From: an uncultured Dorea sp.
Lineage (GTDB): Bacteria; Bacillota_A; Clostridia; Lachnospirales; Lachnospiraceae
DNA length: 64,000 nucleotides
Direction: 5' to 3'
Assembly: GCA_910579015.1 (NCBI GenBank)
Contig: CAJTRO010000009.1
Coordinates: 24,732 to 88,731 of the forward strand
Both the position numbers and the translations under genes were made by a program. Positions 25,089-32,595 of this stretch are shown here, one piece after another. Position 1 is the first letter of the stretch. Every line of letters starts with the position of its first letter. The notes under the pieces are model-generated. The model saw only the letters and a program-made list of their open reading frames with translations. It was not told the DNA's origin and made no database searches.

Positions 25089-26528
25089 ATGGCCAGAAAG
25101 AGTAATAAGACTGCCCATGTGCTTAATCTGCTTGCCGGGCATGACACACAGAATACAACAGACGAGGCTGCTTCCAGCAACGAAGCAGCCTCTGTGAAGG
25201 ATAAAGCCTCATCCACAGCAGACACAGCCGGCTCAAAAGCCGCCGCATCTTCTGAAAGCACAGAAGATGCCCCGTCTGCTTCCGAACCAGCCAGAAGCAC
25301 ATCCTCTCCGGCTCCCGCGAAGTCTTCCACGGGCAAAGAACACGGAACTGCACAGAATATATCGGTGATTGATACCACAGGCACTGATCCACTCGCCGAA
25401 CTGTTGAATAAGAAATTATCCGACGAATTTGGAGAAGCTGATGTTCAGAACCCCGGAAATGAGACTGACAGCATTTCCGATTCACCTGTTGATACTACAT
25501 CTTTCAAAGAGGCTGATCCTGCCGGACAGACCGAACCGGCACATGCGGATACTGCCAAGAGCGCTGTAGATGATAATACTTCCTCCACGGCTCCTGCCAG
25601 TGCGCTTTCAACGGAAGAAGCTTCTCTTGAGACGGATACTCCTGTCTCAGATGAAGCAGTCTTCGACGCCGACACTTTAGTTTCAGATGAAGCATCCTCC
25701 AACGCAGACGCTTCTGCTTTAAGCGAAGCATCCTCCAACGCAGCTTCTTCTTCAAACGAAACAACCTCTGGCACGGATGCTTCTTCTTCAAACGAAGTAC
25801 CCTCCAACACAGCTGTTTCTTCTTCAAACGAAACAGCCTCTGGCGCAGTTGATTCTGCCTCAGACGAAGTATCCTCAAGCACACTTGATTCTGCCCCAGA
25901 CGAAGTATCCTCAGGCACACTTGATTCTGCCCCAGACGAAGTATCCTCAGGCGCAGATATTTCTGCTCCGCAAGAAACAACCTCCGGTGCAGATGCTTCT
26001 GCTCCACAAGAACTTTCTGCAAAGGCAGATACCTCTTCTTCGGCAAATACTACAGCTGATACAGTTGATCCTTCAACGGAAGCGTCCGAAGATCCCTTTG
26101 CATTTCCTCAGGCGAGATCGGATACTCCGTCGGAATCCATCACGGTTCCCGGTCCAGGCCCGGTTACAGACACAATATCCGTACCGCCAGAATCGGTTCC
26201 CGGCCCGGGACACACTGCTCCAAAGCAGGCTCCGGTCAAAGAAACCGTTCCGGAACCGGAGCCAGATTTCGTTTACCTCAACATCATGGAGGAGATTGTT
26301 AAGGACAAGATCATCTATTTCATGAGGCAGTTTGACGTATGTACCTGCGACCGCTGTAAGGCCGACACCATTGCATTGACGATGAACGGACTGCTGCCCA
26401 AGTACATCGTGACCACTCCGGCCGCGGTCGATCCTCTTCTGAGCTATTATACCAACCGCTTGATATCCGACGTTACGGTAGAGGCCACAAAGGCTTGTAT
26501 GACAATTAAGGATAATCCCCGGCATTAA
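25089..26528 (+). CDS. ComFB-domain protein with long Ser/Ala/Asp linker
   Basis: The 479-residue protein has a short basic N-terminus (MARKSNKTAHVLNLLAGHDT), then about 350 residues of Ser, Ala, Thr, Asp and Pro, and a folded C-terminal domain (about 395-479). That domain has the late-competence ComFB pattern: YLNIMEEIVKDKI, CTCDRCKADTIALTMNGLLP, KYIVTT. ComFB-like proteins have been reported to bind cyclic dinucleotides in cyanobacteria. The linker contains 36-base tandem repeats (25845-25956, encoding TLDSAPDEVSSG) and would be disordered. AAGGAGG precedes the ATG. The ParA-type ATPase gene is 14 bases upstream, so this may be its partner or cargo adaptor. A terminator follows. Confidence 0.78.
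   Translation: MARKSNKTAHVLNLLAGHDTQNTTDEAASSNEAASVKDKASSTADTAGSKAAASSESTEDAPSASEPARSTSSPAPAKSSTGKEHGTAQNISVIDTTGTDPLAELLNKKLSDEFGEADVQNPGNETDSISDSPVDTTSFKEADPAGQTEPAHADTAKSAVDDNTSSTAPASALSTEEASLETDTPVSDEAVFDADTLVSDEASSNADASALSEASSNAASSSNETTSGTDASSSNEVPSNTAVSSSNETASGAVDSASDEVSSSTLDSAPDEVSSGTLDSAPDEVSSGADISAPQETTSGADASAPQELSAKADTSSSANTTADTVDPSTEASEDPFAFPQARSDTPSESITVPGPGPVTDTISVPPESVPGPGHTAPKQAPVKETVPEPEPDFVYLNIMEEIVKDKIIYFMRQFDVCTCDRCKADTIALTMNGLLPKYIVTTPAAVDPLLSYYTNRLISDVTVEATKACMTIKDNPRH
25845..25956 (+). repeat. 36-bp tandem repeats in the ComFB-protein linker
   Basis: About three copies of a 36-base unit (GATTCTGCCCCAGACGAAGT at its core) encode TLDSAPDEVSSG. Looser copies of the same pattern extend from about 25650 to 26030. 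Confidence 0.7.
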
Positions 26529-26544
26529 TATCCTTTCTGAAAAG

Positions 26545-26608
26545 GACAAGACAAATAACAGGCAGATAATTGACCACAATCTCCATGCGTCAATTATCTG
26601 CCTGTTTC
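26545..26608. repeat. Direct repeat copy 1 (64 bp)
   Basis: Identical to 28735-28798. It begins GACAAGACAAATAACAGGCA and ends TATCTGCCTGTTTC. Confidence 0.95.
26557..26606. terminator. Intrinsic terminator, copy 1
   Basis: A perfect 18-base stem (26557-26574 with 26589-26606) closes a 14-base loop. It lies after the comFB-domain gene and, in the other direction, after the PIN-like gene. Confidence 0.8.
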
Positions 26609-26623
26609 AGCATTCTATACTGT

Positions 26624-27466
26624 TCAAAATATTATCCGGACACTTTTATCCTGCATTAATTCAATAAACCGATCGTTATCATACTTCTGCCTGTCAAGCA
26701 CTGTGGAACCGTCTAAATGCTGTTTTGTAAATATTATGCTTCTTACATCTTTTCGAATTTCCCTTACTTCTTCTGAACTAATCCCCAACTCACTGTACAT
26801 CTGATATATTAAGACATCATTCGATTTAAAGCTAATTCCCGCCGGTTTTCTATCTTGAAAAACCTCCTTTAACAATTCGTGTGCATTCTGCTGAAATGCA
26901 TAGGTATCTCTGTCCTGAGTATATATAGTTATAAATTCGATTCCAGGAAAATACCATGAAATGATCTCGGCCAGTATAACCAAAGAAATCTCGCCGGCAT
27001 TTTTCTTTCGTATTCTTCCTTTTTCTGCAACCGCTTCAGATAATGGCCAGTCTTGATATAACTTTTTTATCCATTCCGAATACTCTTCCATATCAAGAAT
27101 ATCTACCTTTTCAACATATCTTCGCATGTAACTTTTCAGTATTCCCAGAGATGAAACCGCAGCATAAACTATTTTATATAAATTTCCCTCTTCGCCATTC
27201 GCCAGATTGGCATAGTTTTCTTCCTGTATTATATAAATCGGAATTCCCTCTTCATGCAGGTCTTGAATATATCTTCTGCGGTATCTTGAATCATCAACCT
27301 CCTCCATAACCCATTTAGGAAGTAATATCACATCGTATTCTCTCAAAAAAACCTTCGTACATCTCCCATATCGCTCCATTTTCTCCAAAAAAGCAATTGA
27401 GGAATTATCCAGAAGGGCAATTTTTGTTTCATCATTATATTGTGTATAAACAGGGACATTATTCAT
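26624..27466 (-). CDS. PIN-like domain protein, putative nuclease effector
   Basis: The 280-residue protein shows the spaced acidic residues of PIN-fold nucleases: Asp20 (ALLDNSSIAFL), Glu55/56 (LPKWVMEEVDD), Glu159 in an AGEISLVILAEI helix, and Asp185/Asp187 in YTQDRDTYAF. PIN proteins usually cut RNA, often tRNA or mRNA, as toxins or defence effectors. The C-terminal 90 residues are not recognised. It overlaps the ImmA/IrrE gene by eight bases, with GGAGG inside that gene's 3' end, so it is translationally coupled. It is last in the cassette operon. The PIN call is from motif reading only; a fold prediction would settle it. Confidence 0.6.
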   Translation of the reverse strand: MNNVPVYTQYNDETKIALLDNSSIAFLEKMERYGRCTKVFLREYDVILLPKWVMEEVDDSRYRRRYIQDLHEEGIPIYIIQEENYANLANGEEGNLYKIVYAAVSSLGILKSYMRRYVEKVDILDMEEYSEWIKKLYQDWPLSEAVAEKGRIRKKNAGEISLVILAEIISWYFPGIEFITIYTQDRDTYAFQQNAHELLKEVFQDRKPAGISFKSNDVLIYQMYSELGISSEEVREIRKDVRSIIFTKQHLDGSTVLDRQKYDNDRFIELMQDKSVRIIF

Positions 27467-28244
27467 TCTTATCCTCCATCACCAAGTTTATCCTTTTCAC
27501 AATATCTTCGAGAAACATAGCATTCGTATAATTGTACCTCAATTCAGGATCCTTTTTTATCCTTATCTGAATCTTCGATTGAAGTGCTCCGACATTTACC
27601 ACATAGGAAGGTTTTACCAGACTGTCATCTAATCCCAACATGCGGAATCTCTCATCCATATCAATGAATGTTGTATCAAAATTCTCTTTTACAGCTCTCA
27701 ATACATCTGTATCCCTATTCTGCAAGGCTCCTTCATACAACGCAACTAAAACAGCCTTATATGTTGCCTGAAAAGCGGCCATGCAATGGAAAACTTTAGA
27801 TAGAAAATTCATCTCCGGAAGTTCCGAATAATATGTTTGCAGATTTCCCAAAAGCATACAGGCGGCGAAGTATTCTGCCTTTCGTTCTTCCATAATGATA
27901 TCATTTTCAATAATATGATTGAATGAAATCTGATCAAAAATCAAATGATAAATTTCATGCCATGCAGTAAAATACTGATTTGCCCGGGGCTGTGCCGTAT
28001 TTATTACAGGAATCTTCCTTCCATTCTTAATATATATAGCTCCACTCCAATACCGATTATCGAGCGGCATCTGAATCAGGCCATAAGTCTTTAAAATCTG
28101 CATTGCTAATTGATCTGACGAACTAATTCTCATCGAATTCCATTTTTCATGAATTATAAAAACTCTCTTCATTATATCATCATGGATTTCCATATTCTTT
28201 TTCACTACTTCATCGAGATTATCTGCTTTAATCTTTTCACTCAT
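27459..28244 (-). CDS. ImmA/IrrE family metallo-endopeptidase
   Basis: From the ATG at 28244 (AGAGG just upstream) the protein has 261 residues. The zinc-peptidase motif is HEIYH (His96, Glu97, His100, in YFTAWHEIYHLIF), and the third ligand is Glu124 in ERKAEYFAACMLL. ImmA-type peptidases cleave or inactivate a partner XRE repressor to induce mobile elements or stress genes, and an XRE gene lies ten bases upstream. The C-terminal 90 residues are not recognised. An upstream TTG-type start at 28271 would overlap the XRE gene and has no ribosome binding site. Confidence 0.85.
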   Translation of the reverse strand: MSEKIKADNLDEVVKKNMEIHDDIMKRVFIIHEKWNSMRISSSDQLAMQILKTYGLIQMPLDNRYWSGAIYIKNGRKIPVINTAQPRANQYFTAWHEIYHLIFDQISFNHIIENDIIMEERKAEYFAACMLLGNLQTYYSELPEMNFLSKVFHCMAAFQATYKAVLVALYEGALQNRDTDVLRAVKENFDTTFIDMDERFRMLGLDDSLVKPSYVVNVGALQSKIQIRIKKDPELRYNYTNAMFLEDIVKRINLVMEDKNE

Positions 28245-28254
28245 ATTCCGCCTC

Positions 28255-28617
28255 TCAATAGTAAATCTCACAAAGATCTAGTATATCCATTAACAATTTA
28301 TATTGCTTTTGCGCTTTTTCACTCATCCTATAATCTTTTGGCTCGTTTTGTGAATATACTGCTTCTACTCCTTTCGGGGGACGGTTATAATAAATCAACT
28401 CATCAACAGATAATTCTAATACCGACAATATCTTTTGAAGATGCTTATCAAAGGTACTCTTATTATTGATACAGCCCTTCAAAAGCTTGTCTAATGTTGG
28501 TCTTGATATCCCTGCCTTTTTTGCAAAGGAAATCTTTGTATACCCTTTCTCCCGTATACAATCTTTCAGCCTGTGACCTGCGATGGCGCGCTGTTCAAAT
28601 AATTCATCAAACTCCAT
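28255..28617 (-). CDS. XRE-family HTH regulator
   Basis: From the ATG at 28617 (GGGAGG eight bases upstream) the protein has 120 residues. An XRE helix-turn-helix occupies about 15-75 (GYTKISFAKKAGISRPTLDK, LLKG). A short C-terminal tail follows (SEKAQKQYKLLMDILDLCEI). It is the first gene of the cassette and probably represses it, because a palindrome (ATACATGTAT, 28647-28656) overlaps the -10 of the only promoter. In the XRE/ImmA pairs known from phages and integrative elements, such a repressor is relieved by the peptidase. Confidence 0.85.
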   Translation of the reverse strand: MEFDELFEQRAIAGHRLKDCIREKGYTKISFAKKAGISRPTLDKLLKGCINNKSTFDKHLQKILSVLELSVDELIYYNRPPKGVEAVYSQNEPKDYRMSEKAQKQYKLLMDILDLCEIYY

Positions 28618-28643
28618 TATAACGCCTCCCTTCCTTAACATAT

Positions 28644-28671
28644 ATTATACATGTATGAATAAAGGAATCAA
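28644..28671 (-). promoter_or_regulatory. Cassette promoter with candidate XRE operator
   Basis: On the minus strand TTGATT, a 16-base spacer and TATAAT precede the XRE gene. The perfect palindrome ATACATGTAT (28647-28656) covers the end of the -10, a natural site for autorepression. Confidence 0.5.
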
Positions 28672-28734
28672 CATAAAATGTTAAAAATTTTTTTACAAAA
28701 ATCCCCATTCTTTAATTTAAAAAGTTTCTTCTAT

Positions 28735-28798
28735 GACAAGACAAATAACAGGCAGATAATTGACCACAATCTCCATGCGTCAATTATCTGCCTGTTTC
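28735..28798. repeat. Direct repeat copy 2 (64 bp)
   Basis: Identical to 26545-26608, 2,190 bases away and in the same orientation. Confidence 0.95.
28747..28796. terminator. Intrinsic terminator, copy 2
   Basis: The same perfect 18-base stem (28747-28764 with 28779-28796) follows the chemoreceptor gene ending at 28816. Confidence 0.8.
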
Positions 28799-28815
28799 TA
28801 CATTCTACACTATCT

Positions 28816-30465
28816 CTATTTCTTCAACTGGAACCTGCCAGTCTCTTCTCTCAGCAGTCTCACCTGATCGAACAGCTCCTCGCTGACCGCCGCCGTCTCC
28901 TGGCTGCTCGCCGAGTTGGTCTGCACAACCTCCGCAATCTGGCCGATTCCGTCCGTTACCTGCTTAATAGACTGTGCCTCTCCGTTGATCGCATCCGCAA
29001 TCGAACCGATCGCCTCGTTGGACTTCGTTACAAGAGCCAGCGTCTTCTGCAACGTCATGGAAACCTCATCTACAATATGGCTTCCCTTCTCCGTCGCATG
29101 GACAGATTCGCCGATCAGCTCTTTCGTCTCCTTCGCCGCCTCATCTGACTGAGCGGCAAGACTACGCACTTCATCCGCCACAACCGCAAATCCCTTTCCG
29201 GCAGATCCGGCACGCGCCGCCTCTACCGCCGCATTAAGCGCCAGGATATTCGTCTGGAATGCAATATTCTCGATCGTTGCGATAATCTCTCCAATCTTAT
29301 GGGATGCCTGCGTGATATCCTTCATGGCCGCAACCATCTCTTCCATCTGGTGGCTGCTGACAGTAACCTGCTCGCCTGTCAGACGCGCGTTATCCTGCGC
29401 TTCGTTCGCCATCTCAACATTCTTAACCGCCGCCTTGGACAACTCATCAAGCGTCGCATAAAGCTGTTCTACCGCACTCGCCTGCTCCGTTGCCCCCTGC
29501 GCCAGAGACTGTGAGCCGCTCGACAGCTGGTCTGCATTGCCCGAAATCTGGCGTTCTGCTCTGCCAATGCTTCCAAGCGCTGACGACATAGTTGCCGTGA
29601 AGCTGTTGATGGCCCTCTCTATAGACTGAAAATCTCCAATATACGTTGCGGACGTACTGACATTGAAATCACCTCTTGCAAGGCGTGCCATAATCCGGTT
29701 GATATCCTCTACATAACCCTCGATTACCTCCATCGAATCTTCCAGGATCCTTGCCAGATCGCCCAGCTCGTTATTCGCTTCGTACTCTATCGCCAGATCA
29801 AGCTTTCCTTCTTGGAGCGGACGCACCTTCTCACTGATATAGATCATCGGCTTCACGATCTGCTTAAGCACATATCTGACCAGACTCATCAGGAACCCAA
29901 GCGCCAGGAAGAAACAGATACCAGACACAACCTGAACCGTATGGAGCGTCTTGGTCATGCTTGCCGCACTTTCATCCTTCAACACCGTTCCTTCTTCCAC
30001 AACCTGATCCAGAAGCCCTACCAGCGTCGTCAGGTTAGACTGGATCGTATCCTGATAATAAGCCTGCGCTCCCTCTGGATCGGTCTTCTTGAGATCAAGC
30101 ACATAGCTTGCAGACTCATGCAGTTCCTTGTGCAGAGGCTCCAGTTCACTTCTAAGTGAAAGAATCACCGCATCATCTGTGTCTGTCTCTCCATAAAGCC
30201 ACTGCCCGAGAGCACAGGTCGTGGGATCTATGCTTCCCGTAAATTCCTTATCTGCATACAACGCATTACTCAGACCGGCGGACCACTTATAATGTGCCAC
30301 CTCCGCCTTCTCGATCGTATCAAGCAGCGCAGTCGCCTCAATACTGGCCTTCTGCGTGTCTTTGATCACAAAAATATTCGCGGTAACTGCGAAACTGTAT
30401 ATCAGCACGGCAGCAACCGTCGTGGCTACGCGAATCCCAACCATCTTGTTAATACTTTTCCGCAT
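28816..30465 (-). CDS. Chemoreceptor with extracytoplasmic CZB zinc-binding domain
   Basis: From the ATG at 30465 (GAGGGG upstream) the protein has 549 residues. It has TM1 at about 12-34, an outside domain of about 130 residues, TM2 at about 178-198, HAMP, and a signalling hairpin with the conserved tip (FQTNILALNAAVEAARAGSA). The outside domain has the chemoreceptor zinc-binding pattern: His58...Trp61, Cys84 in CALGQWLYG, His112 and His116. CZB domains bind zinc, and in known cases sense zinc or oxidants such as hypochlorite, mostly at cytoplasmic C-termini, so an N-terminal extracytoplasmic CZB is the less common layout. An upstream TTG-type start at 30549 lacks a ribosome binding site. 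Confidence 0.9.
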   Translation of the reverse strand: MRKSINKMVGIRVATTVAAVLIYSFAVTANIFVIKDTQKASIEATALLDTIEKAEVAHYKWSAGLSNALYADKEFTGSIDPTTCALGQWLYGETDTDDAVILSLRSELEPLHKELHESASYVLDLKKTDPEGAQAYYQDTIQSNLTTLVGLLDQVVEEGTVLKDESAASMTKTLHTVQVVSGICFFLALGFLMSLVRYVLKQIVKPMIYISEKVRPLQEGKLDLAIEYEANNELGDLARILEDSMEVIEGYVEDINRIMARLARGDFNVSTSATYIGDFQSIERAINSFTATMSSALGSIGRAERQISGNADQLSSGSQSLAQGATEQASAVEQLYATLDELSKAAVKNVEMANEAQDNARLTGEQVTVSSHQMEEMVAAMKDITQASHKIGEIIATIENIAFQTNILALNAAVEAARAGSAGKGFAVVADEVRSLAAQSDEAAKETKELIGESVHATEKGSHIVDEVSMTLQKTLALVTKSNEAIGSIADAINGEAQSIKQVTDGIGQIAEVVQTNSASSQETAAVSEELFDQVRLLREETGRFQLKK

Positions 30466-30628
30466 GGAAATAATCCCCTCTTTTCTATTATTGAGCACCT
30501 TCAGAAATTCTCTGCACCCATATTCTGTCTTATCTTCTGCCAGCTTCACATCTTCTCATGTATGTATCGTCTGCTGTTCTTTTATTATAATATCTACGCC
30601 GTCACAAAAGGTTCCTGTGTCAGGCTGT

Positions 30629-31288
30629 CTACGCAACCGCAGAGAAGCCTTCTTCCGGCTTTCTCACCGGCATCTCCGGTTCAGGATCAGACGCAGTTGT
30701 CGTCCTCGTCGTACCGCCGGACACATAGACCGTACCGCACTCCGGACAGATCGCCGTATGCATGGTAACCGACTGGCTGACTACCCGCCGGTCTTCACGC
30801 TCTGCCAACGCCTGCTCACGCACGACATGCTCCATCTCATGACCGCGCACGGCGGCCGCCGCCTGATCGGGATCTATATGCGTCGGCGTCTGAAATGATA
30901 CACCCGAATCATCCGAGCCATCCTGATACTTTCTCTCCTTGCATGTCTGGCATTCTGTCTCGTTCGATGCCTTCTGCGCTCCTGACACAGAACTCTTCTC
31001 CTGCGCCGGATCCATATTCTTAATACGCATCCTGACCGCAAGCTCCGCCGGATCCATGCCTTCCCGCAGAAATGGTATCGCCGAACTTCTTGTTGTTCCG
31101 GATCCCACCACGTTCACCGGACTGACCGGCTCTACCGGAGTTCCCGGGCTTGCCGCCCGTCCCGCTGTCACCACGCCAGATCTCTGGACACCCTGTACTG
31201 GCGAACCAGCTCTGCGCTGATATGCATGATACGGAAGTACCCTGGAGACACCGCTCATCTGACTGACACCCATAATGCCGCCTATCAT
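30629..31288 (-). CDS. SprA-related putative metalloprotease
   Basis: The 219-residue protein contains a zinc-protease helix GHEMEHVVREQAL (HExxH) preceded by PDQAAAAVR and followed by VTMHTAICPECGTVYVSGGT. This matches from memory the SprA-related family (CJM1_0395-like). The N-terminal 130 residues are Pro/Ser/Gly-rich and disordered, and contain the pair Cys...Cys in ECQTCKERKY. There is no signal peptide. The start is taken as the ATG at 31288 with GAGGTGG before it; a GTG nine bases upstream is possible. It follows the EAL-HDOD gene by 65 bases in the same direction and may be cotranscribed with cheV. Function is unknown, but the family often occurs near flagellar genes. Confidence 0.7.
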   Translation of the reverse strand: MIGGIMGVSQMSGVSRVLPYHAYQRRAGSPVQGVQRSGVVTAGRAASPGTPVEPVSPVNVVGSGTTRSSAIPFLREGMDPAELAVRMRIKNMDPAQEKSSVSGAQKASNETECQTCKERKYQDGSDDSGVSFQTPTHIDPDQAAAAVRGHEMEHVVREQALAEREDRRVVSQSVTMHTAICPECGTVYVSGGTTRTTTASDPEPEMPVRKPEEGFSAVA

Positions 31289-31353
31289 GTCTTCCACCTC
31301 ACTATCACTGTCTCAATCACTATCACTGATGCTGTCGCTATACGCTCAACAGA

Positions 31354-32595
31354 TTAACCTTCGTTCATTCCCACGACATTATCCCAGATATTGTTCACTT
31401 CTTCTACAGAATCCATATAGATCTGAGCCATCTCGTTGGTCCTAAGCCCCAGTTCCTCGGCAATCGTCTTAATCTCAGACCACTCTGCCTTCTCATAGCA
31501 CAGGATCAGCTCATACAACCTTCCTGCCTCGCCCTCTCTGGATACCAGCGCCGTCTTAACCTCGTCGACGATCGGAATCTCCGACAGAATCTCCGACATA
31601 GGCGCGTCAATCATATACTCCAGTGTAGAGAACATACCCATCAGATATGCGTCAGAACTGTTAATTACGAAATTCTTAAGCTTCTTTACCAGCGCCGAAG
31701 CGAATATCGCCCGCATAAAGGACGTCTTAAGAAGCTCCTCTGAGGAATGCTCCTTATCCTCGAAACTCAGCAGGTAGATCCACTGCTTCAGCTGGCTGAT
31801 CCCGACACGGATCAACGCCTGACGGATAGAAGTCGTCTCATGATGCACCGCAAAATACGCCGAATTCGCCATCTTAAGAAGCGCATACGTCAGAGACGCA
31901 TCCCTGCTTATAGTCTCCTCCAGAATCTCTACATCCGGCTCATCCTTCGTGATCTCGACGATGAGCTGGTACAGATTCCCTTCCATGAAATCCAGCTTGC
32001 TGGTCTTCGTCATGGTCGCGCCTGAGATATAATTACCCTCGACATAGTCCGCGTTCAGCTCCACAGCACATTCATATGCCTCCTTGCTGTTCACGCCGGT
32101 CGCGATGAATTCCTTCTGGAAACCATGCGCCATGTCAATCACATTGGCGACAGACTTCTTCTGCTCTTCATCCAGCTTATTCGAAATATCAATCTTTATG
32201 TAATCCACATATTCCAGCATACTGAAATACTTGGGAGTAAACTGGAAATCATTGATAGCAAAATGATATCCCTCTTCCCGGTACTTACTGATCAATATCG
32301 CGGCCAGCGAATGGACAACGATATTATCCTCTATCTGGATCACAACCTTCTCCTTATCGAAGATCTTAGGCGTGTTCCGAAACAGAAGTGTCGGAGTGAA
32401 TGTCATGAAGGTCTTCTTATCCTTGAAAATACGCTCTGAATTCTCTGACAGGAAAGAAACCATCGTGTTCGCCGCCACACTGTCTGCACTCGGATTATAC
32501 AGGCTGCTCTGATCCTCCTGGATCAAAAGCTCATACCCGATGACAGCATCTGTCCTCTGATCCTTAATGGCTTGTCTTACTACGCAATTATCCAT
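31354..32595 (-). CDS. EAL-HDOD domain signalling protein (YuxH type), degenerate EAL
   Basis: The 413-residue protein has an N-terminal EAL-like domain (about 1-195) and a C-terminal HDOD domain (about 200-395, with ISRDASLTYALLKMANSAYF and IRQALIRVGISQLKQW). Residues needed for c-di-GMP hydrolysis are missing: the EAL motif reads ELL (IGYELLIQ) and the DDFG loop reads NDFQ (AINDFQFTPKY). It therefore probably acts by binding. It abuts cheV with no spacing, so the two are translationally coupled and share its SigD-like promoter, pointing to a role in motility control. Confidence 0.88.
   Translation of the reverse strand: MDNCVVRQAIKDQRTDAVIGYELLIQEDQSSLYNPSADSVAANTMVSFLSENSERIFKDKKTFMTFTPTLLFRNTPKIFDKEKVVIQIEDNIVVHSLAAILISKYREEGYHFAINDFQFTPKYFSMLEYVDYIKIDISNKLDEEQKKSVANVIDMAHGFQKEFIATGVNSKEAYECAVELNADYVEGNYISGATMTKTSKLDFMEGNLYQLIVEITKDEPDVEILEETISRDASLTYALLKMANSAYFAVHHETTSIRQALIRVGISQLKQWIYLLSFEDKEHSSEELLKTSFMRAIFASALVKKLKNFVINSSDAYLMGMFSTLEYMIDAPMSEILSEIPIVDEVKTALVSREGEAGRLYELILCYEKAEWSEIKTIAEELGLRTNEMAQIYMDSVEEVNNIWDNVVGMNEG

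Larger units (their letters stand above)
26545..28798. mobile_element. Three-gene cassette bounded by 64-bp direct repeats
   Basis: Bases 26545-26608 and 28735-28798 are identical over 64 positions, and similarity continues for another 13 bases with three mismatches. Each copy is a complete hairpin terminator. Between them lie only three minus-strand genes (XRE, ImmA/IrrE, PIN-like) with their own promoter. By eye this DNA is AT-richer than both flanks. Removing one repeat and the cassette would leave comFB and the chemoreceptor converging on one shared terminator, the ordinary arrangement. No integrase or transposase is inside. Insertion by site-specific recombination at the terminator, or by homologous recombination, is inferred. 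Confidence 0.55.

Noticed and set aside
25445..26046. Overlapping open frames on the minus strand within the ComFB-protein linker.
   Set aside because: Shadows produced by the low-complexity repeat; there is no start site.
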